Positions 9,000 to 19,359 of a stretch of DNA of 64,000 nucleotides are shown one piece after another. The notes below the pieces were generated by a model that saw only the letters and a program-made list of their open reading frames with translations, made no database searches and was not told the DNA's origin. The stretch spans positions 1 through 64,000 of the forward strand of contig JBBECO010000240.1 of assembly GCA_040881785.1 (NCBI GenBank), written 5' to 3'. Position 1 is the stretch's first letter; every line of letters begins with the position of its first letter. The translations under genes were made by a program, and so were the position numbers. Origin of the DNA: JACDCA01 sp040881785 (GTDB lineage: Bacteria; Acidobacteriota; Vicinamibacteria; Vicinamibacterales; 2-12-FULL-66-21).

Positions 9000-9395
9000 C
9001 TACCACATCCCTAACTGCAGCTTCGCGGCATCCGACATCCGGTCCTTCGTCCAGGCCGGTTCCCAGACGACGTCCACTTTCGCGTCGGTCACACCCTCGA
9101 CGGCCTTCACCTTGTTCGCGACTTCAACGGGCAGACTCTGCGCGACCGGGCAGCCAGGAGCCGTCAGCGTCATGCGGACGCCGGCCACGCCGTTCGCGTC
9201 CACCAACACGTCGTAGATCAGCCCGAGCTCGACGATGTTGACGGGGATCTCCGGATCGAAGACCGTCGAGATCGCCTTCATGATTGCCGGCTTCAGTGCC
9301 GCGGTCTTCCCGGCGTCGGCCACGAGGCCCGCGGTGTCGGTGGTGGCCTCTGGCGCCGCGGACGGCGGATCCTGGATGACTGGGATGTTCTTCAT
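9000..9395 (-). CDS. sufT: SufT, MIP18/DUF59 Fe-S assembly factor
   Basis: A 131-residue protein whose last 95 residues form a DUF59 (MIP18) domain with DPEIPVNIVELGLIYDV and the TAPGCPVAQ motif containing the conserved cysteine. SufT proteins help mature Fe-S proteins downstream of the SUF scaffold. The N-terminal 35 residues are alanine- and threonine-rich and look unstructured. It starts 6 bp after the sufU stop, in the order sufS-sufU-sufT seen in many SUF operons. I judge the role firm from family and context. Confidence 0.92.
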   Translation of the reverse strand: MKNIPVIQDPPSAAPEATTDTAGLVADAGKTAALKPAIMKAISTVFDPEIPVNIVELGLIYDVLVDANGVAGVRMTLTAPGCPVAQSLPVEVANKVKAVEGVTDAKVDVVWEPAWTKDRMSDAAKLQLGMW

Positions 9396-9401
9396 AGGAC
9401 G

Positions 9402-9845
9402 CTATTCCGTCGTCGTCTCTTCTTTGCGCTCGAGTGCCGCTTTGAGCGTATGCCAGCAGAGGCTCGCGCACTTCACGCGCACCGGGAACTCGCGCACGCC
9501 GGCGAGCACCGACAATTTGCCCATATTCTCCACCGGCTGGTCGGGCGGCGTCGTCACCATCTGGTGGAAGCGCTCGAAGAGCGCCTGGGCCGCCTCCACC
9601 GTCTGCCCCTTGACCGCATCCGTCATCAGCGACGCGGACGCCTTCGAGATCGCGCACCCGGATCCCTGGAACGCCACGTCGTCGATTCTGTCGCCGGCGA
9701 CCTGGACGTAGAGCGACAGCCGGTCGCCGCAGAGCGGGTTGTGCCCCTCTGCGTGGTGGCTCGCCTGCTCGATCGTCCGGAAATTCCTCGGCCGCTTGTT
9801 GTGATCGAGGATCACTTCCTGGTACAGCTCGTTGAGGCCCGACAT
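9402..9845 (-). CDS. sufU: SufU, zinc-dependent sulfur acceptor for SufS
   Basis: A 147-residue IscU-fold protein of the SufU type. The three ligands are in HNPLCGDRLSL, GSGCAISKAS and VKCASLCW, with an insertion between the second and third cysteines as in SufU rather than IscU. SufU docks zinc and accepts persulfide sulfur from SufS. Its ATG shares one base with the sufS stop, so translation is coupled. This supports a Gram-positive-style SufSU pair, not SufSE. Confidence 0.92.
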   Translation of the reverse strand: MSGLNELYQEVILDHNKRPRNFRTIEQASHHAEGHNPLCGDRLSLYVQVAGDRIDDVAFQGSGCAISKASASLMTDAVKGQTVEAAQALFERFHQMVTTPPDQPVENMGKLSVLAGVREFPVRVKCASLCWHTLKAALERKEETTTE

Positions 9846-11149
9846 CAGCCGAAGACCTCATGCACTTTCCGCAGGGCGGCGCCGAGCGCGTCGAGCTCCC
9901 CGCGCGTGTTGTACATCGCCAGCGACGCGCGGGCCGTCGCGGGAACCCCGAAGCGCTCCATCACCGGCTGGGCGCAGTGATGGCCGGTGCGGATGGCGAC
10001 CCCCTCGCGGTCCACGATCGTGCCGATGTCGTGAGGATGGACATCCTCCATCACGAACGAGAGGATGCTCGCCTTGCGGCGCGCCGTGCCGATCATGCGG
10101 ACACCGGGAATGGACTCGAGCATCTCGGTGCCGTACGTCAGCAGCGCCTGCTCATGGGCCGACGCGGCCTCGAGACCGACCGACTGGATGTAATCGATGG
10201 CCGCGCCGAGGCCGATCGCCCCCTCGATGTGGGGCGTGCCGGCCTCGAACTTGTACGGCAGCACGTTCCAGGTGGACTTCTCGAACGTCACGGATGCGAT
10301 CATGTCGCCGCCGCCGAGGAAGGGCGGCATGGCTTCCAGTAACGCGGCGCGGCCATAGAGGATCCCGATCCCGGTCGGTCCATACAGCTTGTGCCCCGTC
10401 GCGGCGTAGAAGTCGGCGCCGAGCGCCTGGACGTCCACCGGCATGTGGTACGCCGCCTGCGACCCATCGATCAGCACCGGCACGCCGCGGGCGTGCGCGA
10501 GGCGAATGATGTCAGCGACCGGATTCACCGTGCCGAGCGCGTTCGACATGTGGGTGATCGCGACGAGGCGCGTGCGGTCGCCGAGCCGCCGCTCGAACTC
10601 CTCGAGGATCAGCTCGCCGCGGTCGTCGATCGGCGCCACGCGCAGGTGCGCGCCACGCTCGGCGCACACGAGCTGCCACGGGACGATGTTCGAGTGGTGC
10701 TCCATCGCGGAGATGAGCACCTCGTCGCCGGCCTGGAGCGTCGGCCGGGCAAAGGCCTGCGCGACCAGGTTGATGCTTTCCGTCGCGTTCCGCGTGAAGA
10801 TGATCTCGCGATCGCTGGCGGCATTGAAGAACCGGCGCACCGTCGACCGCGCCCCGTCGTACGCCTGGGTGGCGATCTCGCTGAGCAGGTGCACGCCGCG
10901 ATGCACGTTGGCGTTCTGTTCGGTGTAGTAGCGCGTCAGCGCATCGAGGACGGCCTGCGGCTTCTGCGTCGTCGCCGCGTTGTCGAGGTACACGAGCGGA
11001 TGGCCATGGACCTGCCGCCGGAGAATCGGGAAGTCCGCGCGGATCCGCTGGACGTCGAAGCCGCCCGTGAGCCCCGAAGCCCGAGCCCCGAGCCCCGGTT
11101 CCGTTGGCTGCGTGAGCCCCGAACCCCGCGTCCCAAGTCCCGTTGTCAT
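9845..11149 (-). CDS. sufS: Cysteine desulfurase SufS (group II)
   Basis: A PLP-dependent cysteine desulfurase of 434 residues. The lysine block is AATGHKLYGPTGIG and the active cysteine is in RTGHHCAQP, the group II signature. Recognisable SufS sequence begins at FDVQRIRADFPILRR, near residue 32. The first 31 residues (GLGTRGSGL and GLGARASGL) are a translated tandem repeat of the GGGGCTC-type word also found in gaps here, so the true start may be later or the repeat may have been absorbed. It lies 2 bp after sufD and overlaps sufU by one base. Confidence 0.92.
   Translation of the reverse strand: MTTGLGTRGSGLTQPTEPGLGARASGLTGGFDVQRIRADFPILRRQVHGHPLVYLDNAATTQKPQAVLDALTRYYTEQNANVHRGVHLLSEIATQAYDGARSTVRRFFNAASDREIIFTRNATESINLVAQAFARPTLQAGDEVLISAMEHHSNIVPWQLVCAERGAHLRVAPIDDRGELILEEFERRLGDRTRLVAITHMSNALGTVNPVADIIRLAHARGVPVLIDGSQAAYHMPVDVQALGADFYAATGHKLYGPTGIGILYGRAALLEAMPPFLGGGDMIASVTFEKSTWNVLPYKFEAGTPHIEGAIGLGAAIDYIQSVGLEAASAHEQALLTYGTEMLESIPGVRMIGTARRKASILSFVMEDVHPHDIGTIVDREGVAIRTGHHCAQPVMERFGVPATARASLAMYNTRGELDALGAALRKVHEVFG
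11069..11142. repeat. GGGGCTC-type words inside the sufS reading frame (family E)
   Basis: Two blocks of the word (11069-11098 and 11113-11142, seen on the plus strand as GAGCCCCGA and CGAGCCCC) encode the first 30 or so residues of SufS as a near-duplicate GLGTRGSGL/GLGARASGL. The same word sits in the 7121-7148 gap. Confidence 0.65.
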
Positions 11150-11151
11150 CG

Positions 11152-12477
11152 CTATGCCGCGTCGATCTCGGCGAGATCCTTCGCGAGCTGGGCGTACAGC
11201 TCCGCTTCGAGTCCCTGTCGCAGGTCGTCGATCTTCACGCGGTCGATGACCTCGCCGGCAAATGCATGGATCAGCATGTCGCGCGCCTCGAAATGGGTCA
11301 GGCCGCGCGCCCGCAGGTAGAAGATGGCCTCCTCGTCGAGCTGTCCGATCGTCGCCCCGTGCGTGCACTTCACGTCGTCGGCGAAGATCTCGAGCTGGGG
11401 TTTTGTATTGATCGAGGCGTTGTCCGACAGGATGAGGGCGCGGTTGGTTTGCTTGGCGTCGGTCTTCTGCGCGTCCTGCCGCACGATGATCTTCCCGTTG
11501 AACACGGCGCGTGCCCTGCCGCCGACGATGCCCTTGTAGACCTCGTGGCTCGGGCAGTGCGGCTTCGTGTGGTCGATGGCGGTGTGGTTGTCCACGAGCC
11601 GGTCGCCGTCCGCGAGGTAGAGGCCGTTGAGCGTGACCTCGGCCCCCTCGCCGTCGAGCACGGCGTTGACGTCGTTCCGGACGATCAGCCCGCCGAGCGA
11701 GAACGAGTGCGACGACACGGTGGCGCTCCGCTGCGCGTTCACCTGCATCGTTGCCACGTGAAAGGCCTCGAGGCCCTCCTGCTGGACCTTGTAGTGATCG
11801 ATCACCGCGCCCTCGCCGGCGAAGACCTCCGTGACGGCGTTGGTGAAGTACGTGCCGTTGCGAAGCGACGCGTAGGTCTCGACGATCCGCACCTGGCTGC
11901 GGTCCCCGGCCACGATCAGCGTGCGCGCCTGGGCCATCGTGACGGCCGAGGGGTCGCCGGCGGCGAGGAAGAGGATCTCGATCGGCGTCTCGATCACCGC
12001 GCCGTCCGGGATGTAGAGGTAGGCGCCGTCGGAGGCGAGCGCCGTGTTGAGCGCGACGAAGCTGTGGCTGTGGAACTCGGCGAGCTGTCCGTAGTAGCGC
12101 GGCACGACGTCGCCATGCCCGGTCGCGGCCGCCGCCAGTGAGCCCGCGCGGACGCCCTTCGGGAGGTTGTGCAGCCGCGACAGCTCTGCGGAAAACCGTC
12201 CGTTGACGATCGTGAGGCGGAACGGAGCCGAACTGTACGGCAACACGTCGAGGTCCGACAGTGCGACGGGCGCGTCGGGCGCCGGCTGAAAATCCGTCGA
12301 GGCGATGGGCGCCACGTTCGTGAATCGCCAGTCCTCGTCGCGGACCGTCGGGAACCCGAGCGCGGCGAACCGCGACGCCGCCTTGTCGCGAAGGTCCTGC
12401 AGCCATCGCGGCGCCCCCTGCGGGCGCTGCTCCACGGCCGCGATCCAGGGCTGCAGCTTCTCGGCCACCTGCGTCAT
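11152..12477 (-). CDS. sufD: SufD, subunit of the SufBCD scaffold
   Basis: A 441-residue right-handed beta-helix protein of the SufB/SufD family. It shows RDEDWRFTNVAPIAS near the N-terminus and HGATIGQLDEEAIFYLRARG near the C-terminus, with histidine of the HGAT block as in SufD. It forms the SufBC2D complex on which Fe-S clusters are built. It starts 5 bp after the sufC stop and ends 2 bp before the sufS start. Length is normal for SufD. Confidence 0.93.
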   Translation of the reverse strand: MTQVAEKLQPWIAAVEQRPQGAPRWLQDLRDKAASRFAALGFPTVRDEDWRFTNVAPIASTDFQPAPDAPVALSDLDVLPYSSAPFRLTIVNGRFSAELSRLHNLPKGVRAGSLAAAATGHGDVVPRYYGQLAEFHSHSFVALNTALASDGAYLYIPDGAVIETPIEILFLAAGDPSAVTMAQARTLIVAGDRSQVRIVETYASLRNGTYFTNAVTEVFAGEGAVIDHYKVQQEGLEAFHVATMQVNAQRSATVSSHSFSLGGLIVRNDVNAVLDGEGAEVTLNGLYLADGDRLVDNHTAIDHTKPHCPSHEVYKGIVGGRARAVFNGKIIVRQDAQKTDAKQTNRALILSDNASINTKPQLEIFADDVKCTHGATIGQLDEEAIFYLRARGLTHFEARDMLIHAFAGEVIDRVKIDDLRQGLEAELYAQLAKDLAEIDAA

Positions 12478-12482
12478 GGCGA

Positions 12483-13244
<762 letters not shown>

Positions 13245-13286
13245 GGTGATGATTTGGGGAGCTGTCTGTGTCTGCTTTTGTTAATT

Positions 13287-13338
13287 GCCATGGGGCCCCA
13301 CCCCCATGGCCTGTCGCGCCTCACTTCGTTTCGGCGCG
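13287..13338. promoter_or_regulatory. Two hairpins in the sufB-sufC gap
   Basis: GCCATGGGG (13287-13295) pairs perfectly with CCCCATGGC (13302-13310). CGCGCC (13315-13320) pairs with GGCGCG (13333-13338). Both lie in the 124-bp gap inside an otherwise compact operon. They could tune sufC expression relative to sufB or be a small repeat; sequence alone cannot tell. Confidence 0.5.
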
Positions 13339-13368
13339 TTACGACTGGCAATCGGGTGAAATTCGTGG

Positions 13369-14814
<1,446 letters not shown>

Positions 14815-14824
14815 GATGTTTGTT

Positions 14825-14851
14825 GGCAGCCCTGAAAGGGCTGTGCTACAC
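14825..14851. repeat. Family D palindrome GGCAGCCC..GGGCTG..CTACAC
   Basis: GGCAGCCCTGAAAGGGCTGT followed by GCTACAC forms a short hairpin between sufA and sufB. The end CTA (14846-14848) is the sufA stop codon read on the minus strand. Three more copies lie at 28571-28720. Confidence 0.75.
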
Positions 14852-15172
14852 GCTGAAGCTCGTGCCGCACCCGCACGACGCCTTCGCGTTCGGGTTGTTG
14901 AAAATGAAGCCCTTGCTGACGAGGCTCGTGTCGTAGTCGAGCGTCGTGCCGTCGATGAAACGGTGGCTCTTCGGATCCACGAAGACTTTCGAGCCGTCGG
15001 GCCCTTCGTAGATGTGGTCCCCCTCGCGCGGACCGGCCTCCCAGGCGAACGTATAGCTGAGCCCTGAACAGCCGCCTGCCTTGACCCCGATGCGCAATCC
15101 GCCGTCTGGAATGGTGTTCCTGATGGTCATCTTCCGGATGAGCTGAGCGGCGTTTTCGCTGATGTTCAACAT
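14846..15172 (-). CDS. sufA: A-type Fe-S carrier (SufA/ErpA-like)
   Basis: A 108-residue HesB/IscA-family protein with the three conserved cysteines, one in KAGGCSGLSY and two in SCGCGTSFSV at the C-terminus. Such proteins pass clusters from the scaffold to clients. It heads the sufBCDSUT genes and follows the moeB-like gene by 81 bp. That gap has C4/G4 hairpins and a TAATAT box, which could hold the operon promoter. Its stop codon lies in a family D repeat. Confidence 0.92.
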   Translation of the reverse strand: MLNISENAAQLIRKMTIRNTIPDGGLRIGVKAGGCSGLSYTFAWEAGPREGDHIYEGPDGSKVFVDPKSHRFIDGTTLDYDTSLVSKGFIFNNPNAKASCGCGTSFSV

Positions 15173-15188
15173 ATGTCCGACCAGAACA

Positions 15189-15247
15189 GTCCTATATTAC
15201 CCCAAAAAGGGGCCAAGCCCTTTCTGACCCCTGAAAAAGGGGCTGCC
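15189..15247. promoter_or_regulatory. Suf upstream gap with CCCC..GGGG hairpins and a possible -10 box
   Basis: CCCCAAAAAGGGG and CCCCTGAAAAAGGGG lie in the 81-bp gap before sufA. On the minus strand GGGGTAATATAGG offers a -10-like TAATAT about 25 bp before the sufA ATG. No matching -35 box is seen. The C4/G4 motifs resemble those around 44908-45046, so this may be a repeat. Confidence 0.4.
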
Positions 15248-15253
15248 CCCTAT

Positions 15254-16375
15254 TCAGTACTTCGGCTGGGATGGGTCGATTTCGTTGATCCAGGCGATGA
15301 CGCCGCCGGCCAGGTTGCGGGCGTTCTTGAAGCCCCGGTGCTTCATCATCTGCACCGCCATGCCGCTCCGGCCGCCGGTCTTGCAGTAGATGACGACCTC
15401 CTCGTTCGCATCGAGCTCGCCGAGCTGCTGCGCGAACTGCGCCGCGGGAATGAGCTCTCCTCCCGGAATGCTGCAGATCGCGGCCTCGTGCGGCTCGCGG
15501 ACGTCGATCAGCCGCGGCACATCTCCGCGGTCCATACGCGCTTTCAGTTCCTTGACGGTGATATCCATATGGCTTTCTTGAACTCCGCAATACCCTTCAT
15601 AGGCGTTCAACTCTCGTATCGTGGGATGGCTGCCGCAGACCGCGCAGTCCGGGTCCTTCTGCAGCTTCAGCTCCCGGAAGCGCATCCGCAGCGCGTCGTA
15701 GATCAGGAAGCGGCCGATCAGCGGTTCGCCGATCCCCACCAGCAGCTTGATGGCCTCGGTGGCCTGGATCGTCCCGATGATCCCCGGCAGCACGCCCAGC
15801 ACCCCGGCCTCCGCACAGCTCGGGACGAGGCCCGGTGGCGGCGGTTCGGGATGCAGGCAGCGGTAGCACGGGCCGCCTTTCGCGGCGAACACCGAGGCCT
15901 GCCCTTCGAACCGGAAAATGCTCCCGTACGCATTCGGGCGGCCGGCCATGACGCACGCGTCGTTCACCAGGTAACGCGCGGTGAAATTGTCGGTGCCATC
16001 GAGGATCACGTCGTACGCCGAAATCAGCTCCAGCGCATTCGACGCGTCCAGCGTGACCGGGTGAGGCACGACGGTCACGTGCGGATTCATCGCGCGCAGC
16101 CGCCCGGCTGCCGCCTCGAGCTTCGGACGGCCGATGTCATCGGTCGTATAGAGCACCTGCCGCTGCAGGTTCGTGACGTCCACAACGTCGAAGTCCACGA
16201 GCCCGATCGTCCCGACGCCGGCCGCCGCCAGATACAGTGCCGCCGGTGAGCCCAGGCCGCCCGCCCCCACGCACAACACCCGTCCGGCCTTGAGGCGCTC
16301 CTGCCCGGCCACGCCGACCTCATCCAGCGTGAGGTGGCGGCTGAAACGGATCAGTTCTTCCGGTGTGAGCGGCAC
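15254..16375 (-). CDS. moeB: MoeB/ThiF-like adenylyltransferase with C-terminal rhodanese domain
   Basis: A 373-residue two-domain protein. Residues 1-250 form an E1-like adenylyltransferase with the nucleotide loop GAGGLGSPAALYLAAAGVG and zinc cysteines in CYRCLHPE and CAVCGSHP. Residues 275-373 form a rhodanese domain with the active cysteine in YCKTGGRSG. This is the MoeZ/MoeBR layout, which activates and thiolates MoaD or ThiS-like carriers. A MoaD-like gene is at 61482. Placement before suf genes links it to the sulfur supply, since IscS-type enzymes load the rhodanese cysteine. Confidence 0.9.
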   Translation of the reverse strand: MPLTPEELIRFSRHLTLDEVGVAGQERLKAGRVLCVGAGGLGSPAALYLAAAGVGTIGLVDFDVVDVTNLQRQVLYTTDDIGRPKLEAAAGRLRAMNPHVTVVPHPVTLDASNALELISAYDVILDGTDNFTARYLVNDACVMAGRPNAYGSIFRFEGQASVFAAKGGPCYRCLHPEPPPPGLVPSCAEAGVLGVLPGIIGTIQATEAIKLLVGIGEPLIGRFLIYDALRMRFRELKLQKDPDCAVCGSHPTIRELNAYEGYCGVQESHMDITVKELKARMDRGDVPRLIDVREPHEAAICSIPGGELIPAAQFAQQLGELDANEEVVIYCKTGGRSGMAVQMMKHRGFKNARNLAGGVIAWINEIDPSQPKY

Positions 16376-16387
16376 GACGTCCCATGA

Positions 16388-16409
16388 TACCGACCTTGAG
16401 GTTGGGCGA
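16388..16409. repeat. Decayed family C palindrome
   Basis: ACCGACCTTGAGGTTGGGCG resembles the REP-like unit of this window with several mismatches. It lies in the 58-bp divergent gap between the moeB-like gene and rmuC. Confidence 0.45.
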
Positions 16410-16433
16410 CCTTTCGCCTAAACTTCGTCCATC

Positions 16434-17720
16434 GTGGAAATGCTTGCAGCGGGCCTCGCCCTCATATGCCTCGCGCTCGCGGCGTGGGCCTTTGTCGCGG
16501 AGCGTCGCGCCGTACGCCTGGCGGCCCTGCTCGAAAGCGAGCGGCGCGCCTCGGCGGAGAGAGCGCCGCTGGTGCAGGAGCTCAAGGACACTTTCACCGC
16601 GCTGTCCACGCGGGCGCTACGTGAGAACAATGATTCGTTTCTCCAGCTGGCGCGCACCTCGCTGGAGCAGACGCAGCAGGGAGCCGCCGCGGATCTCGAG
16701 ATCCGACAGAAGGAGATCGCCGCACTCGTGGAGCCGGTACGGGAACGCCTCACGAAACTCGACGAACATTTGCGCACGTCCGACCAGGAGCACGCGTCGC
16801 TGCGCGGCCATCTGCGATCCGTCGGCGAGACGCAGGAGCTGCTGCGCGCGCAGACCCAGTCGCTCGTCAACGCTCTGAAATCGCCCAACCAGCGCGGACG
16901 CTGGGGCGAAGTGACCCTCCGCAATATCGTCGAACGTGCGGGAATGGCGGAATACTGCGGTGACTTCACCGAGAAGGAATCCTCAGTCGACGGCGAGGGC
17001 CGCCGCGCGATCCCGGACATGCTCGTGCGCCTGCCCGGTGGCTCCTGCATCGTCATCGACTCGAAAGTGCCGATCGACGCTTACCTGCGCGCGTCGGAAG
17101 AGGCGACGGACCAGGGGCGAGAGCAACTGCTCAAGGATCACGCCCGCCAGGTGCGCGACCATATCAAGGGTCTGTCGGCCAAGACGTATTGGGCGAAGTT
17201 CAGTCCGACGCCGGAGCTGGTCGTGATGTTCCTACCCGGAGAACCCCTGCTCACCGCGGCCCTGCAGCACGATTCGACGCTCTTCGATTTCGCCGCGGAT
17301 CAGCGCGTCATCCCAGCCTCGCCACTCACGCTGCTTGCGCTCCTCCGCACGGTCGCGGCCTCATGGCAGCAGCAGCGGCTCGCCGAAAGTGCCGAGAAGG
17401 TCCGCGCGCTCGGCAGCGAGCTCTATGACCGGCTCGCAGGCATGGCCGACGCGATCCAGAGTGTCGGGCTGAATCTGAAACAGGCGGCGGGCGCGTACGA
17501 CCGTTTCATCGGGTCCCTCGACAACCGCGTCATCGTGAGTGCCCGGCGGTTCAAGGAGCTGGGCGTGAACGGCACGAAGGAACTCCCCAGCCTGGAAGCG
17601 CTTCACCTCGAGATTCGCGAATCACGCGCCCCTGAGCTGCGCGTGCCGATTCAGGAGTCACTCATCGAGGCCGAGATACTCCCGGCCGAGCCCGAACCGG
17701 CCTCCGTCGAACCGGCCTGA
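16434..17720 (+). CDS. rmuC: RmuC-family DNA recombination protein
   Basis: A 428-residue protein with an N-terminal membrane segment (about 3-22), a coiled-coil stretch to about residue 150, and a PD-(D/E)XK-like nuclease fold. The RmuC block NQRGRWGEVTLRNIVERAGM and SCIVIDSKVPIDAYLRA are clear. In E. coli RmuC limits inversions at short inverted repeats. That role is interesting here because the window is rich in short inverted repeats. The start is a GTG with an ATG two codons later, so the exact start is uncertain by two residues. Confidence 0.92.
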   Translation: MEMLAAGLALICLALAAWAFVAERRAVRLAALLESERRASAERAPLVQELKDTFTALSTRALRENNDSFLQLARTSLEQTQQGAAADLEIRQKEIAALVEPVRERLTKLDEHLRTSDQEHASLRGHLRSVGETQELLRAQTQSLVNALKSPNQRGRWGEVTLRNIVERAGMAEYCGDFTEKESSVDGEGRRAIPDMLVRLPGGSCIVIDSKVPIDAYLRASEEATDQGREQLLKDHARQVRDHIKGLSAKTYWAKFSPTPELVVMFLPGEPLLTAALQHDSTLFDFAADQRVIPASPLTLLALLRTVAASWQQQRLAESAEKVRALGSELYDRLAGMADAIQSVGLNLKQAAGAYDRFIGSLDNRVIVSARRFKELGVNGTKELPSLEALHLEIRESRAPELRVPIQESLIEAEILPAEPEPASVEPA

Positions 17721-17721
17721 C

Positions 17722-18423
17722 CTACTTGATCAGGACCGTCATCGTCACCATCGAGCGGATCTCGATGGTGCCGGGCGTGATCGGCGGCGCCGCGTCGGCT
17801 GCGCTCTCCATCGCCATCTGACGCATCATCGGCCGGGGCGGCTCCGGGCCGCTCATCCGCTGTTCCTCGATGCGCTGCACGCGGACGATCTGCATCCCGG
17901 CTCCCGAAGCAGCCGCCTCCGCGCGTCCACGTGCATCCCGGACGGCGAGTCGCAGCGCTTCCCGCTCCGCACCGTCACGATCCTTCAGACCGAACCGCAG
18001 CCCGCCGACTGACGTCGCGCCCGAGCCGACCGCCGCGCCCAGCACGTCGCCGGTGCGCGAAATCTCGTCTACGCGGACCTCGATCGAGTTCCGCGCGACG
18101 TAACCGCGCAATGTCTGTTTGCGGTCCACGTAGTCGAACTCGGGGTGCAATTCGTACGACGTGGTGCGGATCGCGTCGGCGCCGAGGTTCAGGCCCTTCA
18201 GCTTCTCCATCACCGCGTTCATCGCGTCGGCGTTGAGGCGCTGCGCTTCTTTCGGGTCTTTCGCGCGGGACTCGGCGTTGATCGCCACCCAGGCGCGGTC
18301 CGGCGCCATCTTCACCTCGGCCTGTCCCGTCGTCACGATGGTCGGAGCGTCCGGCGCGGTCTGCGCGAAGGCCGGGGCTGCGAGAGAGAGCGTCGCGAGG
18401 ATCAGGAGAATTGAACGAGTCAT
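17722..18423 (-). CDS. Secreted SIMPL-domain (DUF541) protein
   Basis: A 233-residue protein with a signal peptide (1-20, ending SLAAPAFAQ) and a SIMPL domain typified by GQAEVKMAPDRAWVAINAES and LRGYVARNSIEVRV. SIMPL proteins are periplasmic or outer-membrane-associated, with unclear roles in stress. I start at MTRSILLI, because the longer frame runs into an upstream REP copy. It converges with rmuC, the two stop codons being 1 bp apart, and it is separated from the next upstream gene by a REP doublet. Confidence 0.85.
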   Translation of the reverse strand: MTRSILLILATLSLAAPAFAQTAPDAPTIVTTGQAEVKMAPDRAWVAINAESRAKDPKEAQRLNADAMNAVMEKLKGLNLGADAIRTTSYELHPEFDYVDRKQTLRGYVARNSIEVRVDEISRTGDVLGAAVGSGATSVGGLRFGLKDRDGAEREALRLAVRDARGRAEAAASGAGMQIVRVQRIEEQRMSGPEPPRPMMRQMAMESAADAAPPITPGTIEIRSMVTMTVLIK

Positions 18424-18433
18424 GGATGCTCCC

Positions 18434-18501
18434 GTAGGCCCGACCTTCAGGTCGGGCATGGAATGGCGCCGGCGATCGCCCGGCCTGAAGGCCGGGCCTA
18501 C
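18434..18501. repeat. Inverted doublet of family C REP units
   Basis: GTAGGCCCGACCTTCAGGTC (18434-18453) plus GGGC and, 20 bp on, GCCCGGCCTGAAGGCCGGGC followed by CTAC (18478-18501) form two hairpins in mirror orientation, so the whole unit is also an inverted repeat. The last CTA is the stop codon of the FGE-fold gene on the minus strand. Confidence 0.85.
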
Positions 18502-19313
18502 TTGACCGGACAGACGATCCGGAACCCTATGCCGTACGAGTAAGTATCGGGCGGAACCTTGTGCCGATGCGAGCACGACAGCATGCGGACGTCGGCGACG
18601 AGCCAGCTGCCGCCGCGCACCACCCGAAGCTGTCCGGCGGGCGGCCCCACCGGATTCTCGTAGGGGGACGCGGCGTAGTAGAGCGGATCGTACCAGTCGG
18701 CGACCCACTGCCAGACGTTGCCGGCCATGTCGAACAGGCCGTACGCGTTGGCCGGGTAGCTGCCGCAGCGGGTGGTGCCGTGCAGCGCCTTCAGCGACGG
18801 ATCGGTGAGGAAGTTCGCCATGTTGCGGTCCATCCGATCGCCCCACGGGTACCGCCTGCCGCTGGCGCCGCCGCGCGCCGCCTTCTCCCACTCCGCTTCG
18901 GTGGGCAGACGAACCGCACGGCTCGTTTCCGACGCGAGCCACGCACAGTAGGCCACCGCGTCCTCCCAGCGGACGAGCGTCACGGGATGCAGGAGGCGAT
19001 CGGCGGCCGGCTCGGCGTCGAGCCAGATATAGGGCTGCCCCGTCGCGCGAAAGACCCGCTCGCGCTCCCGGCCGCCGGCCGTCACGACCAGCGGCAGATC
19101 GTAGATCGCCGGCGCGCGATGACTCGTCTCGCGGATGAACCGGGCGTACTCCGCGTTGGTGATCGGACGCACCGACATGAGGAACTCGCCGGCGTGCACC
19201 GCATGTGCCGGGCGTTCATCGTCCTCACCGTCGTCGGCGCCCATGACGAACTCCCCCGCGGGGACGAGCGCCAGCTCGGGAAGCAGCTCGGAAGAGAGTC
19301 CAGTCAGAGACAC
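18498..19313 (-). CDS. Formylglycine-generating-enzyme-fold (SUMF1-like) protein
   Basis: A 271-residue protein of the FGE-sulfatase fold. Seen are LALVPAGEFVMGADDGEDDE, RLPTEAEWEKAARGG, YGLFDMAGNVWQWVADWY and VVRGGSW. The copper-binding cysteine pattern of true formylglycine-generating enzymes is not evident near the C-terminus, which reads SCSHRHKVPPDTY. No sulfatase gene is nearby. It may therefore be a non-catalytic or differently acting FGE-like domain. No signal peptide is seen. Its last codon and stop lie in a REP unit. Confidence 0.8.
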   Translation of the reverse strand: MSLTGLSSELLPELALVPAGEFVMGADDGEDDERPAHAVHAGEFLMSVRPITNAEYARFIRETSHRAPAIYDLPLVVTAGGRERERVFRATGQPYIWLDAEPAADRLLHPVTLVRWEDAVAYCAWLASETSRAVRLPTEAEWEKAARGGASGRRYPWGDRMDRNMANFLTDPSLKALHGTTRCGSYPANAYGLFDMAGNVWQWVADWYDPLYYAASPYENPVGPPAGQLRVVRGGSWLVADVRMLSCSHRHKVPPDTYSYGIGFRIVCPVK

Positions 19314-19359
19314 GAGGCCTTTGCCAAGGATAATGCAGTTTCAGTACACTGCTCCACTT

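Noticed and set aside
18498..19313. Sulfatase-activating enzyme
   Set aside because: FGE fold but the expected cysteine pattern and a sulfatase gene are missing.
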